DNA of 64,000 bases, from NCBI RefSeq assembly GCF_900129125.1, contig NZ_FQVJ01000012.1, positions 1-64,000 of the forward strand, read 5' to 3'. The translations under genes and the position numbers were made by a program. Position 1 is the stretch's first letter. The number at the start of each line of letters is the position of its first letter. This DNA is from Acidocella aminolytica 101 = DSM 11237. Its GTDB lineage: Bacteria; Pseudomonadota; Alphaproteobacteria; Acetobacterales; Acetobacteraceae. Below, in pieces: positions 44,895 to 53,424 of this stretch. The notes beneath the pieces are model-generated. The model searched no databases and was not told where the DNA came from. It was given only the letters and a program-made list of their open reading frames with translations.

Positions 44895-46253
44895 TCAGCT
44901 ATAGCTGCGGAACCATGCCACCGCGTTGGCAAACCCCGCCAGAGATGAGCCCGTGCCGTAAAGGCTGGCCAGGAAGGTGCCACGATGGCTACCCCCGGCC
45001 ACTTTAACGCCCTGCGTCATCATCCCACCCGCCGCCAGGGCGCGATAGACCATCGCCGGATGCACGGCTTCATCGGCCAGCCCGTAATGAAAGCGGATGG
45101 GGGAATCGTACTTCCAGAAACACGCGTCATTGGCGGCGAACTGGCGCAGGAAGGCGCTGTTGACCGGGCTTGTCGCATGTTCGTAAAATCCGGGCACCAG
45201 CAGGGTTTTGCTGGTGGGCAGCTGGCTGAGCTGATTTGTCTCCAGCTTGTAATCCTTCCAGTATTTCACGGCGAACTCACGAAATTCCGGCCGCACCGCG
45301 TTCTCCAGCAGGCCCTTCATGCCATATTGGCGCTCATAGCTTCCCAGCGCCAGAATCATGCAAAGGGGAATCCAGCTTGCCAGCTGGGGGTAAGAGGACA
45401 CGCCCTGCGGCAAAGGAAATGTGAGTGCCCCGCCCCAGTAGCTCCATGCCTCACTGAGATCACTGAACGCGCTGGCCACCGCCGTTGCCGTGATGGGGCG
45501 GGATTGTTTGCGCAAAGCCTGATGCAGCCACAACGTATTTAACGCGCCTTGCGACCAGCCATTCAAAAATAATTTCGAGGGCTTCACCCCCAGCGAACCC
45601 ATGGCTGCCTGCCCCGCCGCCAGAATATCGAGGCAGGTCTGCACCGTGGTGCCTTTCACGACATACGCCTCGCCGTGCTCCTCACGGAACGGCCCTTTAC
45701 CGACATAATCAGCCGCCACCACCGCGAACCCGCGCCCGGCGAAACGCTGCACGTTGAAGAGCGTTTCCAGTGAATCCGCCTCATCGGTGAGTTCATAATC
45801 AGGATCGGAGAGTTTGGTGAGGTTGGAGGGTACCTGATCGAACGACAAAATCGTGCCGTGCTGCCAGGAGACGAGCGGCAGTTCACCCTTTGCCCCGGCG
45901 GGCAAGGCCAGCAGGCCGCTGACTTTCAGACGCTCGCCGGTTTCAGGCGACACGGTATGGGTAACAATGCGGTGCAGCTCAACATCGTTGAGCGCGCCGT
46001 GCGTTTTAGCATTGAAGGCAGGCAAAATAACCGGCCTGTTGAAGGCGGAAAATGCCTTGGCCACCTGGGCATCGAGCTGAGCAGCACTCACTTTGCAGGA
46101 CAGGTCAATATAAGACGCTCCAGAGGGGTGAGAGGCTGCGCTTTGTGCCCTGGCCACGCCGCCGGAAAGCTCCGCCCCCGCAGCCCCCGCCGCGAAAATC
46201 AGCGCCCGGCGCAGTTGATTGACCTCATCCTTCACGGCGTCATGCTTCGTCAT
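44895..46253 (-). CDS. Secreted lipase-like alpha/beta-hydrolase
   Basis: A 452-residue hydrolase. The N-terminus QLRRALIFAAGAAGAELSGG looks like a signal or Tat-type leader. The nucleophile is in FLNGWSQGALNTLW, with an upstream PLVSWQHGTI and AADYVGKG typical of secretory lipases, and the histidine in AGGSHRGTF near the end. Substrate unknown. GGAGG precedes the start with ideal spacing. It lies in the same direction as the next esterase; the 107-base gap has no clear promoter or terminator. Confidence 0.82.
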   Translation of the reverse strand: MTKHDAVKDEVNQLRRALIFAAGAAGAELSGGVARAQSAASHPSGASYIDLSCKVSAAQLDAQVAKAFSAFNRPVILPAFNAKTHGALNDVELHRIVTHTVSPETGERLKVSGLLALPAGAKGELPLVSWQHGTILSFDQVPSNLTKLSDPDYELTDEADSLETLFNVQRFAGRGFAVVAADYVGKGPFREEHGEAYVVKGTTVQTCLDILAAGQAAMGSLGVKPSKLFLNGWSQGALNTLWLHQALRKQSRPITATAVASAFSDLSEAWSYWGGALTFPLPQGVSSYPQLASWIPLCMILALGSYERQYGMKGLLENAVRPEFREFAVKYWKDYKLETNQLSQLPTSKTLLVPGFYEHATSPVNSAFLRQFAANDACFWKYDSPIRFHYGLADEAVHPAMVYRALAAGGMMTQGVKVAGGSHRGTFLASLYGTGSSLAGFANAVAWFRSYS

Positions 46254-46345
46254 CCAGAGCCTCCTGCTAAATCCTGCTTTGCCTTATGATTCAACTCGTG
46301 GCTGTATGAGACGATTTGCGGCACTGCGCCAGGGAGGAGGGAGCC

Positions 46346-46447
46346 ATGAGTTCTTCCCGGCGCGAGGTTATTGATCCAACCCCGTGCTTGCGCCTAGTTT
46401 GCGCCGCCGGATGCCCGGCCTTATTTCCACTGCCGGGATCGCCATGA
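46346..46447 (+). CDS. Putative 33-residue leader ORF coupled to a glycosyltransferase
   Basis: A very short frame with the best ribosome site in this region (GGGAGGAGGGAG, five or fewer bases before its ATG). It ends in a TGA that overlaps the next gene's start as ATGA (46444-46447). The peptide has three cysteines and ends GSP. The downstream glycosyltransferase has only a weak ribosome site of its own, so translation of this frame could drive it by coupling. There is no homology I recognise, and it may be non-functional as a peptide. Confidence 0.45.
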   Translation: MSSSRREVIDPTPCLRLVCAAGCPALFPLPGSP

Positions 46448-47676
46448 AAATCCTCTTCGCCTTTGAGAACACCCTGCCCAACGCCGAGGCGGACGCGGAA
46501 GTGTTTGTGACCACCGCGCGCTATCTGGGCGCGCATCTGGACGAAAGCTGGCTGCATGTGCCCGTGGCGCGGCAAAATCGACATATTGCTTCTGGCCTGG
46601 CGAATATGCCGATTATCCGCGCTTTTGCCCCACTGAAACCCGCCGCTCTGCGGCATTTCATGTGCGGGCTGACAATCGGGCTGCGGCGGGAATTCCATAA
46701 GGCGGATCTGGTTTACACGCGTAATCTCTGGGTGGCGTGGATGTCGATCCTCTGCGGGCAGCGTGTGGTGTTTGACCATTATCGCCCCTGGCCGGACCAG
46801 ATTCCGCCGCTGCAACGCTGGCTGTATAAACTGTTCACCCATCCGCGGTTTTTGGGCAGCATCTGCCATTCAGACTATACGCGCCGGAAATATATCGAGC
46901 TGGGGGTGCCGGCGGAGAAGCTGCGCTGCATCCATAACGGGTTTGAGCCAAGGCGGTTTCAGGCACCTATGGCGCTGGAGGCCGCGAAGAAACTGATTGG
47001 CGTGGCACCGGACGCCAAGACCGTGATTTATACCGGGCGGGTGAACCACAAAAAGGGGCTGGAGCTGGTGATTGAGGCGGCGAAGCAGCTGCCGCAGCTC
47101 ACTTTTATGTTTGTCGGCTCTTATGGCGAGGGGCCGGTGGAGACGCTGGCACGCAAGGTGCCGAATATCATGATTGTGCCCTGGCAGACGGAGGCGACGC
47201 TGGGTCAATATATCTATGCCGCCGATGTGCTGCTGATTCCGCCCTCCTTACAGCCACTAGCGAAGTTTGGGTCCACCGTGCTGCCGTTGAAGCTGTTTTT
47301 CTATCTCGGCTCCGGGCGGCCAATTTTGGCGGGTAACACCCCGGATGTGGCGGAAGTGCTGAAACATGATGAAACCGCCTTGCTGGTGCAGCCGGATTCA
47401 CTGGAGGCGCTGGTGAACGGACTGACGGCGCTGACCGAGGATGGGGCACTGGCGGCGCGGCTTTCAGCCGGGGCGGCGGCGGATAGCCAGAATTATACCT
47501 GGAACGCGCGGGCCGGGAAGATTTTTGCCACCGTGCAGGGCTGGCTGGAGGATGCCGCCACGGCTAAGCCCGGCCATTGGGGCGCGGCGCAGGAAGGCGT
47601 GTGGAAGCGCGAGTCCCGCCGCTGGTTCGCGCATTTTGCCCGCACACGTTCGGTGATTCTGCCCCCCGGCCCATGA
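46444..47676 (+). CDS. Glycosyltransferase, GT-B/GT4-like
   Basis: A 410-residue glycosyltransferase. It starts MKILFAFENTLPNAEADAEV; the C-terminal half has VIYTGRVNHKKGLELVIEAA, then ILAGNTPDVAEVLKHDETAL, the donor-nucleotide region. The usual E-x7-E of GT4 is not clear, with a lysine near the first position, so the donor or mechanism may differ. The start overlaps a short leader frame, and the end overlaps the flippase by four bases, a tight operon for exporting a glycan. Confidence 0.85.
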   Translation: MKILFAFENTLPNAEADAEVFVTTARYLGAHLDESWLHVPVARQNRHIASGLANMPIIRAFAPLKPAALRHFMCGLTIGLRREFHKADLVYTRNLWVAWMSILCGQRVVFDHYRPWPDQIPPLQRWLYKLFTHPRFLGSICHSDYTRRKYIELGVPAEKLRCIHNGFEPRRFQAPMALEAAKKLIGVAPDAKTVIYTGRVNHKKGLELVIEAAKQLPQLTFMFVGSYGEGPVETLARKVPNIMIVPWQTEATLGQYIYAADVLLIPPSLQPLAKFGSTVLPLKLFFYLGSGRPILAGNTPDVAEVLKHDETALLVQPDSLEALVNGLTALTEDGALAARLSAGAAADSQNYTWNARAGKIFATVQGWLEDAATAKPGHWGAAQEGVWKRESRRWFAHFARTRSVILPPGP

Positions 47677-49121
47677 GCGAAGACGACCATAAGCGCCACT
47701 TGGGGCGCGGGTTTAACTGGCTGGGCGGGGCTGCGATTATCGCCAAGGTGACGGATTTCGTCACAATTATCGCGGTGCTGTTGTATCTGAGCAAGGTGCA
47801 GGTGGGCATTGGCTCGCTGGTGCTGTCCATCGGCATGGTGGTGGAGGCGTTTGATGGGCTGGGCACCAGTGAAGCGCTAGTGCAGGCCAAGGACACCAGC
47901 GAGCGGCAATTACAATCGCTGTTCTGGTTTATCATGGCCGCCGCATTGCTGGTGGGCGGGGTGGCGGTGGCGCTCTCGCCGGCCGTGGGCTGGATTTACG
48001 GCATGGCGGGTATACCGCTTTATTTTCTGGCGCTGGCGGCGAAGCAGCCTTTGGTGGGCGCGGCGGTGATTCCGCTGGCGTTGCTGAACCGCGAACTTAA
48101 ATACGAGAAAATCGCTACCGTGAATGTGGGCGCCACCTTTGGCGCGGCGATGGTGCGGCTGGCGATTGCGGTTTTGGGCGGCGGCACCTGGGCGCTGGTG
48201 GGCGGGTATTTTGCTTCCGGCGTGTTTATTCTGGCCGGGGCGTTGTGGGCGCGGCCGTTTAAGCCGGGGTGGCATTTTTCGTTTCCTGAGATAAAACCTT
48301 TGGTTTCGTTCGGCCTGCGCTCGGCCAGCGCGAATATTTTTGAGCAGATTTTCAAAAACATCGATTATCTGCTGGTGGGATGGTTTTACGGGGCAGCGTC
48401 GCTGGCGGTGTACCGAGTAGCGTTCGACATGGCGATGGAACCGGCAATGGCGGTGGGCACGATTATCAACCGCACCGCTCTACCGGTGTTCGCGAAAGTG
48501 GCGGCGGCACCTGGGCAATTGCGGGATGCGTTGTTCTGGGCGCTGCAAAGGCTGGCAACGCTGGTGGCGCCGCTGATGGCGGGGCTGGGGTTGATGGCGG
48601 TGCCACTGATGGGGCTGCTGCATGACAGCCAAGGGCATAGTTATGCAGCGGCAGCGCTGCCGTTGCAGATTTTGGCGGCGGCGGCGGTGTTGCGGATTGC
48701 TTCTCAGCTGATTACGCCGCTGCTGATGGGCACGGGGCAGCCGGGCAAGGCGGCGGGCCTTTCTTTCGCGACGCTGACGCTGCTGGGCGGGTTTATTCTG
48801 CTGGCGGGGCTTACCGTGCGCGGGCCTGTGGGGTTGATTGCGGTTGCCGCCGCGTGGCTGGGGATTTATCCGCTTTTGCTGGGCTGGAGTGTGAATTATC
48901 TGCGGCGGGTCTGGCAGATTTCACCGCTGGCATTGTTGAAGCCGTTTGTGACGCCGGGGCTGGCGGTGGCGTTTATGGTGGCGTTCACGCTGGGGGCGCG
49001 GACCTTGCCGTTTGGCAACGATGCGGTGACGCGGATTGCGGTGGCGGCGGTGGCGACGGGGTTGGCTTATGGCGGGCTGGTTTTGTGGGGACGCAGGGTG
49101 GCGCAAAAAGGTTCCACGTAG
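47673..49121 (+). CDS. Polysaccharide flippase, Wzx/MOP superfamily
   Basis: A 482-residue membrane protein with about 12-14 hydrophobic helices and the N-terminal pattern GRGFNWLGGAAIIAKVTDFV of polysaccharide synthesis flippases. It would move lipid-linked glycans to the periplasmic face. It is coupled to the glycosyltransferase before it. The gene ends at the border of the AT-rich island, and codon use up to the end is ordinary. Confidence 0.9.
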   Translation: MSEDDHKRHLGRGFNWLGGAAIIAKVTDFVTIIAVLLYLSKVQVGIGSLVLSIGMVVEAFDGLGTSEALVQAKDTSERQLQSLFWFIMAAALLVGGVAVALSPAVGWIYGMAGIPLYFLALAAKQPLVGAAVIPLALLNRELKYEKIATVNVGATFGAAMVRLAIAVLGGGTWALVGGYFASGVFILAGALWARPFKPGWHFSFPEIKPLVSFGLRSASANIFEQIFKNIDYLLVGWFYGAASLAVYRVAFDMAMEPAMAVGTIINRTALPVFAKVAAAPGQLRDALFWALQRLATLVAPLMAGLGLMAVPLMGLLHDSQGHSYAAAALPLQILAAAAVLRIASQLITPLLMGTGQPGKAAGLSFATLTLLGGFILLAGLTVRGPVGLIAVAAAWLGIYPLLLGWSVNYLRRVWQISPLALLKPFVTPGLAVAFMVAFTLGARTLPFGNDAVTRIAVAAVATGLAYGGLVLWGRRVAQKGST

Positions 49122-49786
49122 AACATTAGCGAAGATTTTCTGCAATAACGACACGTTAGTTTTGACGATGCCGACCTTTTGATTTCGGAAGAAAACAGTC
49201 GATAGAGATTTGGTTTTAGCGTGGATTGATAATGGTAAATACTTTTCGTCTCGTTTACTTGCACCCGCTTAGACGGAAATTTTCTCATGGCACAAAAAAC
49301 TCGATACGAACACCGCACATACAAAATAACCAGCCATTACCTCAAATACACTACTGACCTTGCAAAAATTATTCGGCGGGACAAAATCGTCGTATCCAAA
49401 TGCAGTTATCGTCACCGAACCAAAATAGAGAGCGGCAAACCCGTCGTGCGTGATGCTCTTGCTAATCATGACGCGTAGACCAAAGCGCATTATACAATGT
49501 TTCGAAACGACAAACTATATAGAGTTGATAAAAAGCAAGCTGCAAAAATCGGCTTCGATAAAGCTTTCAATAAAATTGCACGAAACACCCGAGACTACAT
49601 AAGCAAAGGTGGTTATATAAAAAGCAAGCTCTCATGTCGTTGTAACTTGAAACGGCATGAGAGATCTCAGAGCAGCCACTTAAGCTAAAACCAAAAAGAG
49701 ATTAATGCCTTTTTGAAATAGAAGAAATTTTTCATCACTTTTTCCGTACACTTTGGGCAAAATGCTTGTCGCTTTGCACGCCCCCC
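49122..49786. other. AT-rich island of about 665 bases without an intact gene
   Basis: Base composition drops sharply compared with both flanks. Short open frames on both strands (for example 49287-49478 plus and 49497-49688 plus) lack ribosome sites and known motifs. It contains a 14-base direct repeat ATAAAAAGCAAGCT (49528-49541 and 49617-49630), an inverted repeat CTCTCATG/CATGAGAG (49629-49663), and the remnant of an ion-channel gene. It looks like decayed foreign DNA; no transposase or integrase is visible. Confidence 0.75.
49269..49490 (-). pseudogene. Remnant of a potassium-channel pore domain
   Basis: In one minus-strand frame the residues read ALYFGSVTITAFGYDDFVPP then FCKVSSVFEVMAGYF. 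This follows the pore-loop, filter and second helix of two-helix K+ channels (YFS-VTxTTxGYGDxxP...EVxxGY), but the filter is TAFGYDD instead of TxGYGD. A stop codon lies 11 codons before the first ATG, so the first helix is missing from this frame; stretches of hydrophobic sequence upstream sit in other frames. I take it as a broken gene, though a very short open reading frame remains. Confidence 0.5.
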
Positions 49787-50533
49787 TTAAACCTCCACTC
49801 TCGCCGCCCCATCCCCGCGCCACCAGCGTAGCTTTGTTACATCCACCAGCGTCTCACCGTCCAAATTGTGCCAGTCGTCACGTGTGCCTGGGGGCTGGGC
49901 GTAGAGCGTTTCAATAGCAGGCCAGCGGTGAAAGAGGGACCAGGTCCAGACGCGGTGGCGCAGATAGATGGCCCGTAGGCGCCGGGCGAGTCGAATGTCG
50001 GGGATGGCGGGGCGTTTTTCGGCCCAGAGCACGGTCGGGCTGAGGGCGCGGACGAGTGGCAAGGTGAGCGGGGCCATGTAGTTTGAAAACCAGATGGTGA
50101 AACCCAACTCTTTTTGAAGATCCGTGACGGCGCGGTGGAGTTGGATATGTTCCGGATGGCCATACTCGCCCCAGGGATTGTGGGTGTAAACATCCGTGAC
50201 GCCGGTCAGGATAGGCCGGAGTTTTGCGAGAAGGGTAGCGAAATTGGCGTCGTAACGGGACCTAGCCGCGGGATCTGTAATGGCGATGCCGGTTGGGGTG
50301 AGGGTTGGGGTTTGCCAATCCACAAATAAACGCGTGCCGCTCTCCGGGATGGCAAGGTTGATGAGACGCGGCAGCTTCAACGCTGCCACGGCGCGGGCGC
50401 GGGCTTCGGCTTTTTCCGGCCTGGCGTAGGGGGCACCGTAGCAGAGCACCACCGGATCCGCCGCCTCCATGGCGGAACTCAGCCAGAGAATCTCATCGTC
50501 GGGGTGGGCGGCGACGATGACAGCGCGGGTCAT
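49787..50533 (-). CDS. PIG-L family deacetylase
   Basis: A 248-residue zinc de-N-acetylase. The motif AAHPDDE (residues 9-14, supplying His and Asp ligands) and NPWGEYGHPEHIQLH (the third ligand His) are both intact. The family includes GlcNAc-phosphatidylinositol deacetylase of GPI anchors and MshB of mycothiol synthesis, both acting on GlcNAc linked to inositol. It is translationally coupled (ATGA) to the GT4 gene and lies in the same run as serine palmitoyltransferase and close to myo-inositol-phosphate synthase, which suggests a GlcNAc-inositol-lipid substrate. BshB and LmbE-type roles are alternatives. Confidence 0.88.
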   Translation of the reverse strand: MTRAVIVAAHPDDEILWLSSAMEAADPVVLCYGAPYARPEKAEARARAVAALKLPRLINLAIPESGTRLFVDWQTPTLTPTGIAITDPAARSRYDANFATLLAKLRPILTGVTDVYTHNPWGEYGHPEHIQLHRAVTDLQKELGFTIWFSNYMAPLTLPLVRALSPTVLWAEKRPAIPDIRLARRLRAIYLRHRVWTWSLFHRWPAIETLYAQPPGTRDDWHNLDGETLVDVTKLRWWRGDGAARVEV

Positions 50534-51699
50534 CTCGCGGCCTGCCGTGCGGCCGCGCCAGATGCTTCGCGCGAGATGAGCAGTTCGTCGTAAATATCCT
50601 CCAGCGCCGCGGTCTGGCGGCGAATGTCGAACAGATGTTCCACCCGGTTGCGGGCCGCCATGCCCATGCGGTGACGTAAGGGCGGGTTGGCCAGCAAAGT
50701 GCCCATGGCAATAGCCAGAGAGTCCGCGTCGCGCTCAGGCACCAGGAAGCCGGTTTCGCCCTCGGCAATGCCTTCCGGGATGCCACCCACACGCGCGCCG
50801 ATGCCGGGCACGCCAGTTGCGGCGGCTTCCAGCATCACCATGCCCAGACCTTCTTCCCGCCCGGAATGGGTTTTGATGCTGGGCAGGACGAGCATGGCGG
50901 CGCGGCGCATCCAACCCAGAACCTCGACGTGCGGGCGGGCGCCGAGAAAGTCGATCCGGTCGGCAAAGCCGGTTTCAGCCGCCAGCCTGTGCAGTTTTTT
51001 ACGCAGCTTGCCGTCACCGATGATGACTAGCCGGGCGAAGGGGTGCTGCGGAGCGATCTGGGCAAAGGCGCGGATGAGGCCGTCCGTGCCTTTCACCTCC
51101 TCCAGCCGAGCGACGTGGAGGATCAGTGGCTCCTCCTGTGCGGGGGTTCGCGGGGCGATGGCGCTGGTGTCTACACCAATATAATGCACGCGCACACGCT
51201 CGGGCGGGAAGTTGAGGGCAAGCAGCTTCTCACGCAGGAAACTGGAGGCGGCGAGGAACAGCCCACCTTGCTGCGCCAGACGCCCGCGCCCCATCGCGTA
51301 CCGGATCCAGGCCGGGTTGGCGAGGAGGCCGAGAGGGGAGAGCGTGGCATCAAACCCATGAAAGGTGGTAACGAGCGGCACGCCAAGCTGGGCGGCCAGA
51401 GGCAGGGCGTATACGCCCTCCACCCCGAAATGAGCGTGGAGGAGGTCCGGGCGGCGACCTTCCAGCCGGTAGAGGTACGGATGGGGACTGGCGGAGAGCA
51501 TGTGCCAGACGGCGGGAAGCAGGCGCATTTGCGGCGCGAGATCCTCCAGCGCCAGAGACTCAGCCTCGTTGGGCGCGGCGCCGTAGCGCAAACGGCCAAG
51601 GTAAAGCGGGCGGTAGCGCTGGAGCCGCTCCGCCTGCTGGGCAATGAAGGGCTCCGAGAGCTTGAACAAATTATGCCGGAAAATGCCGATCTGGCGCAT
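50530..51699 (-). CDS. Glycosyltransferase family 4
   Basis: A 389-residue GT-B retaining glycosyltransferase. The acceptor half has LLHAHFGVEGVYALPLAAQL and VTTFHGFDATLS; the donor half has LHVARLEEVKGTDGLI and EEGLGMVMLEAAATGVPGIG with the E-x7-E motif. It overlaps the PIG-L gene and begins 23 bases after serine palmitoyltransferase. A GT4 plus PIG-L pair recalls MshA-MshB and PIG-A/PIG-L, where GlcNAc is first added to inositol and then deacetylated. Confidence 0.88.
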   Translation of the reverse strand: MRQIGIFRHNLFKLSEPFIAQQAERLQRYRPLYLGRLRYGAAPNEAESLALEDLAPQMRLLPAVWHMLSASPHPYLYRLEGRRPDLLHAHFGVEGVYALPLAAQLGVPLVTTFHGFDATLSPLGLLANPAWIRYAMGRGRLAQQGGLFLAASSFLREKLLALNFPPERVRVHYIGVDTSAIAPRTPAQEEPLILHVARLEEVKGTDGLIRAFAQIAPQHPFARLVIIGDGKLRKKLHRLAAETGFADRIDFLGARPHVEVLGWMRRAAMLVLPSIKTHSGREEGLGMVMLEAAATGVPGIGARVGGIPEGIAEGETGFLVPERDADSLAIAMGTLLANPPLRHRMGMAARNRVEHLFDIRRQTAALEDIYDELLISREASGAAARQAAR

Positions 51700-51722
51700 C
51701 CGTACTTCGCGCGGGCCGGGGA

Positions 51723-52943
51723 TTATTTGGCCGCCGCGAGGGCCGGTGTCTCCGGCAGCAGCCCCAGCCCCTTACCGACGTCCGCGAAGAGGTTGATCGC
51801 ATGGTCGATCTGGGCCGGGCTGTGTGCCGCGCTAACGCTGGAGCGCAGCAAGGCAAGCCCTTTGGGCGTAGCCGGGGGCAGACTGACATTGGTGTAAAGT
51901 CCGGCCTTGAGCAAAGCCGCCCAGAAGCCGAACGCAGCCTCTGGCGAGGGCATTATGGCCGAGACGACGGGGCTGGGCTCGGGACCGAGCGTGAAGCCCA
52001 GCTGCGCCAGCCCCCGATAAAGACGCGCCGCGTTAGCGTTGAGGTCGGCGCGCAGCTCAGGCCGGGCGCGCAACTGCTGCAGGGCGGCCAAGGTGGCCGC
52101 GATGTTGGCGGGCGGCAGGGAGGCAGTGAACATATACGGGCGGGAGACGACGCGCAGGATATCTGCGCCCTCCATATCCGTGACCGCGAAGCCGCCGACG
52201 CCTGCGAGGCTCTTGGAGAAGGTGCCGACGATGAAATCCGCGTCCGCCTCAATGCCCGCCTGCTCGGCCAAGCCACGGCCGGTGGCGCCCAGCACGCCTA
52301 GGGAGTGAGCTTCGTCCACCACCAAATACGCGCCATATTCGCGTTTCACGGCGGCAAACTCGCGTAAGGGGGCAGTGTCGCCCAGCATGGAGTAAATGCC
52401 CTCGACGATGATGACTTTGTCGCCCGGCTCGTCCGCTAGGCGGCGGAGGCGGTTGGCGAGGTCGTCCGGGCTGTTATGGCGGAAACGCGTGACCTGGGCA
52501 TAGCCAAGGCGCGCGCCGTCATAGATGCTGGCGTGGGAGTCCGCGTCCAGCAGCAGATGGTCGCCCTTGCCCGCGAGGGCGGAGATAATGCCGAGATTGG
52601 CCTGGTAGCCGGTGGAGAACACCATGCCGTGCTTGCGGCCATAGAAATCCGCCAGCGCCTCCTCCAGCCGCTTGTGGCTGCCATAACTGCCATTGGCGAT
52701 GCGCGAGCCGGTGGTGCCGGTGCCCGCCGCGGTGGAGGCGGCGTTGGCGGCCTCAATCACCAGCGGGTCATACGTCAGGCCGAGATAGTTGTTGGTGCCG
52801 AGCAGCAGGGTTTGCCGCCCGGCAATAATGGCCTCGGTGGGGGAGAGTACATCGTCGAACGGCACGTTGAAGGGGTTTGCGCCAGCCTCCTCCAACTGGC
52901 GGTATTGGGCCGCCAGCGGGGCGTACTTATCGAGCAGCGCCAT
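51723..52943 (-). CDS. spt: Serine palmitoyltransferase
   Basis: A 406-residue PLP enzyme of the alpha-oxoamine synthase family, which condenses serine with an acyl thioester to 3-oxosphinganine, the first step of sphingolipid synthesis. The N-terminus DKYAPL...GANPFNVPFDDVLSPTEA and LLGTNNYLGLTYDP match bacterial Spt rather than BioF or HemA. D210 and H213 (VVDEAHS) hold the cofactor and K244 in GTFSKSLAGVGG forms the Schiff base. It starts four bases after the stop of a dedicated acyl carrier protein, as in Caulobacter and Sphingomonas relatives, which supports the Spt over the BioF reading. Confidence 0.92.
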   Translation of the reverse strand: MALLDKYAPLAAQYRQLEEAGANPFNVPFDDVLSPTEAIIAGRQTLLLGTNNYLGLTYDPLVIEAANAASTAAGTGTTGSRIANGSYGSHKRLEEALADFYGRKHGMVFSTGYQANLGIISALAGKGDHLLLDADSHASIYDGARLGYAQVTRFRHNSPDDLANRLRRLADEPGDKVIIVEGIYSMLGDTAPLREFAAVKREYGAYLVVDEAHSLGVLGATGRGLAEQAGIEADADFIVGTFSKSLAGVGGFAVTDMEGADILRVVSRPYMFTASLPPANIAATLAALQQLRARPELRADLNANAARLYRGLAQLGFTLGPEPSPVVSAIMPSPEAAFGFWAALLKAGLYTNVSLPPATPKGLALLRSSVSAAHSPAQIDHAINLFADVGKGLGLLPETPALAAAK

Positions 52944-52947
52944 GGTC

Positions 52948-53199
52948 TTAGGCGGCTTGTTTCAAACGCTGGACGGTGGCGATGAGGTCGCCCAGCGTCT
53001 CCACCTCGGCGATTTTGTCCAGGGGCACGGAGATATCGAGCTTGTCCTCGATCTCCATGACGAAATCCATCACGGCGACGGAGTCGAGGCCCAGATCCTC
53101 GATGATGTGGGTACTGTCGGAGAGCGGACGAGATTGCGGCAGGGCGGCACGCAGCGTCTCAAAGATGATCTCACGGATTTCGTTGGCCTGATCAGACAT
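52948..53199 (-). CDS. Acyl carrier protein of the sphingolipid pathway
   Basis: An 83-residue ACP with the attachment serine S40 in EDLGLDSVAVMDFVMEIED. It differs from the fatty-acid AcpP of this window and precedes spt in the same operon. In other bacteria an ACP next to spt supplies the acyl chain. It is the first gene of the minus-strand run acp-spt-GT4-PIG-L. The 225-base spacer to the divergent lptF gene must hold both promoters; I saw no clear motif in it. Confidence 0.9.
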   Translation of the reverse strand: MSDQANEIREIIFETLRAALPQSRPLSDSTHIIEDLGLDSVAVMDFVMEIEDKLDISVPLDKIAEVETLGDLIATVQRLKQAA

Positions 53200-53424
53200 A
53201 TGGCTGCGCGCAGCTCCTCTGCTGTTTCATGCACGCCAGCCACGCGGGGGGTGGCTCCTGACAATCGTGCAGGAAAAACTATACAATTCACCGGCACTTC
53301 TATTACTGAGCGTACACCGCATTGTCACGGGGCTTATGACCAGCTCATGGCGCCCTTGCATCCGCGTGTATGGTCTGGCTGGGTAGTTCGGACCACTTAA
53401 GCCGGAGAGATTTGGTTTGGCGCC

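Noticed and set aside
49528-49663. Direct and inverted repeats in the AT-rich island as a CRISPR array or IS end
   Set aside because: Only two copies of a 14-base repeat and one short hairpin; no regular spacers, target duplication or transposase.
49787-51699. Mycothiol synthesis as the role of the GT4/PIG-L pair
   Set aside because: No cysteine ligase or acetyltransferase (MshC/MshD) is nearby and mycothiol belongs to actinobacteria; the spt neighbourhood favours a lipid substrate.
51723-52943. BioF (8-amino-7-oxononanoate synthase) for the PLP enzyme
   Set aside because: The N-terminal motif and adjacent ACP match serine palmitoyltransferase, and no other biotin gene is present.
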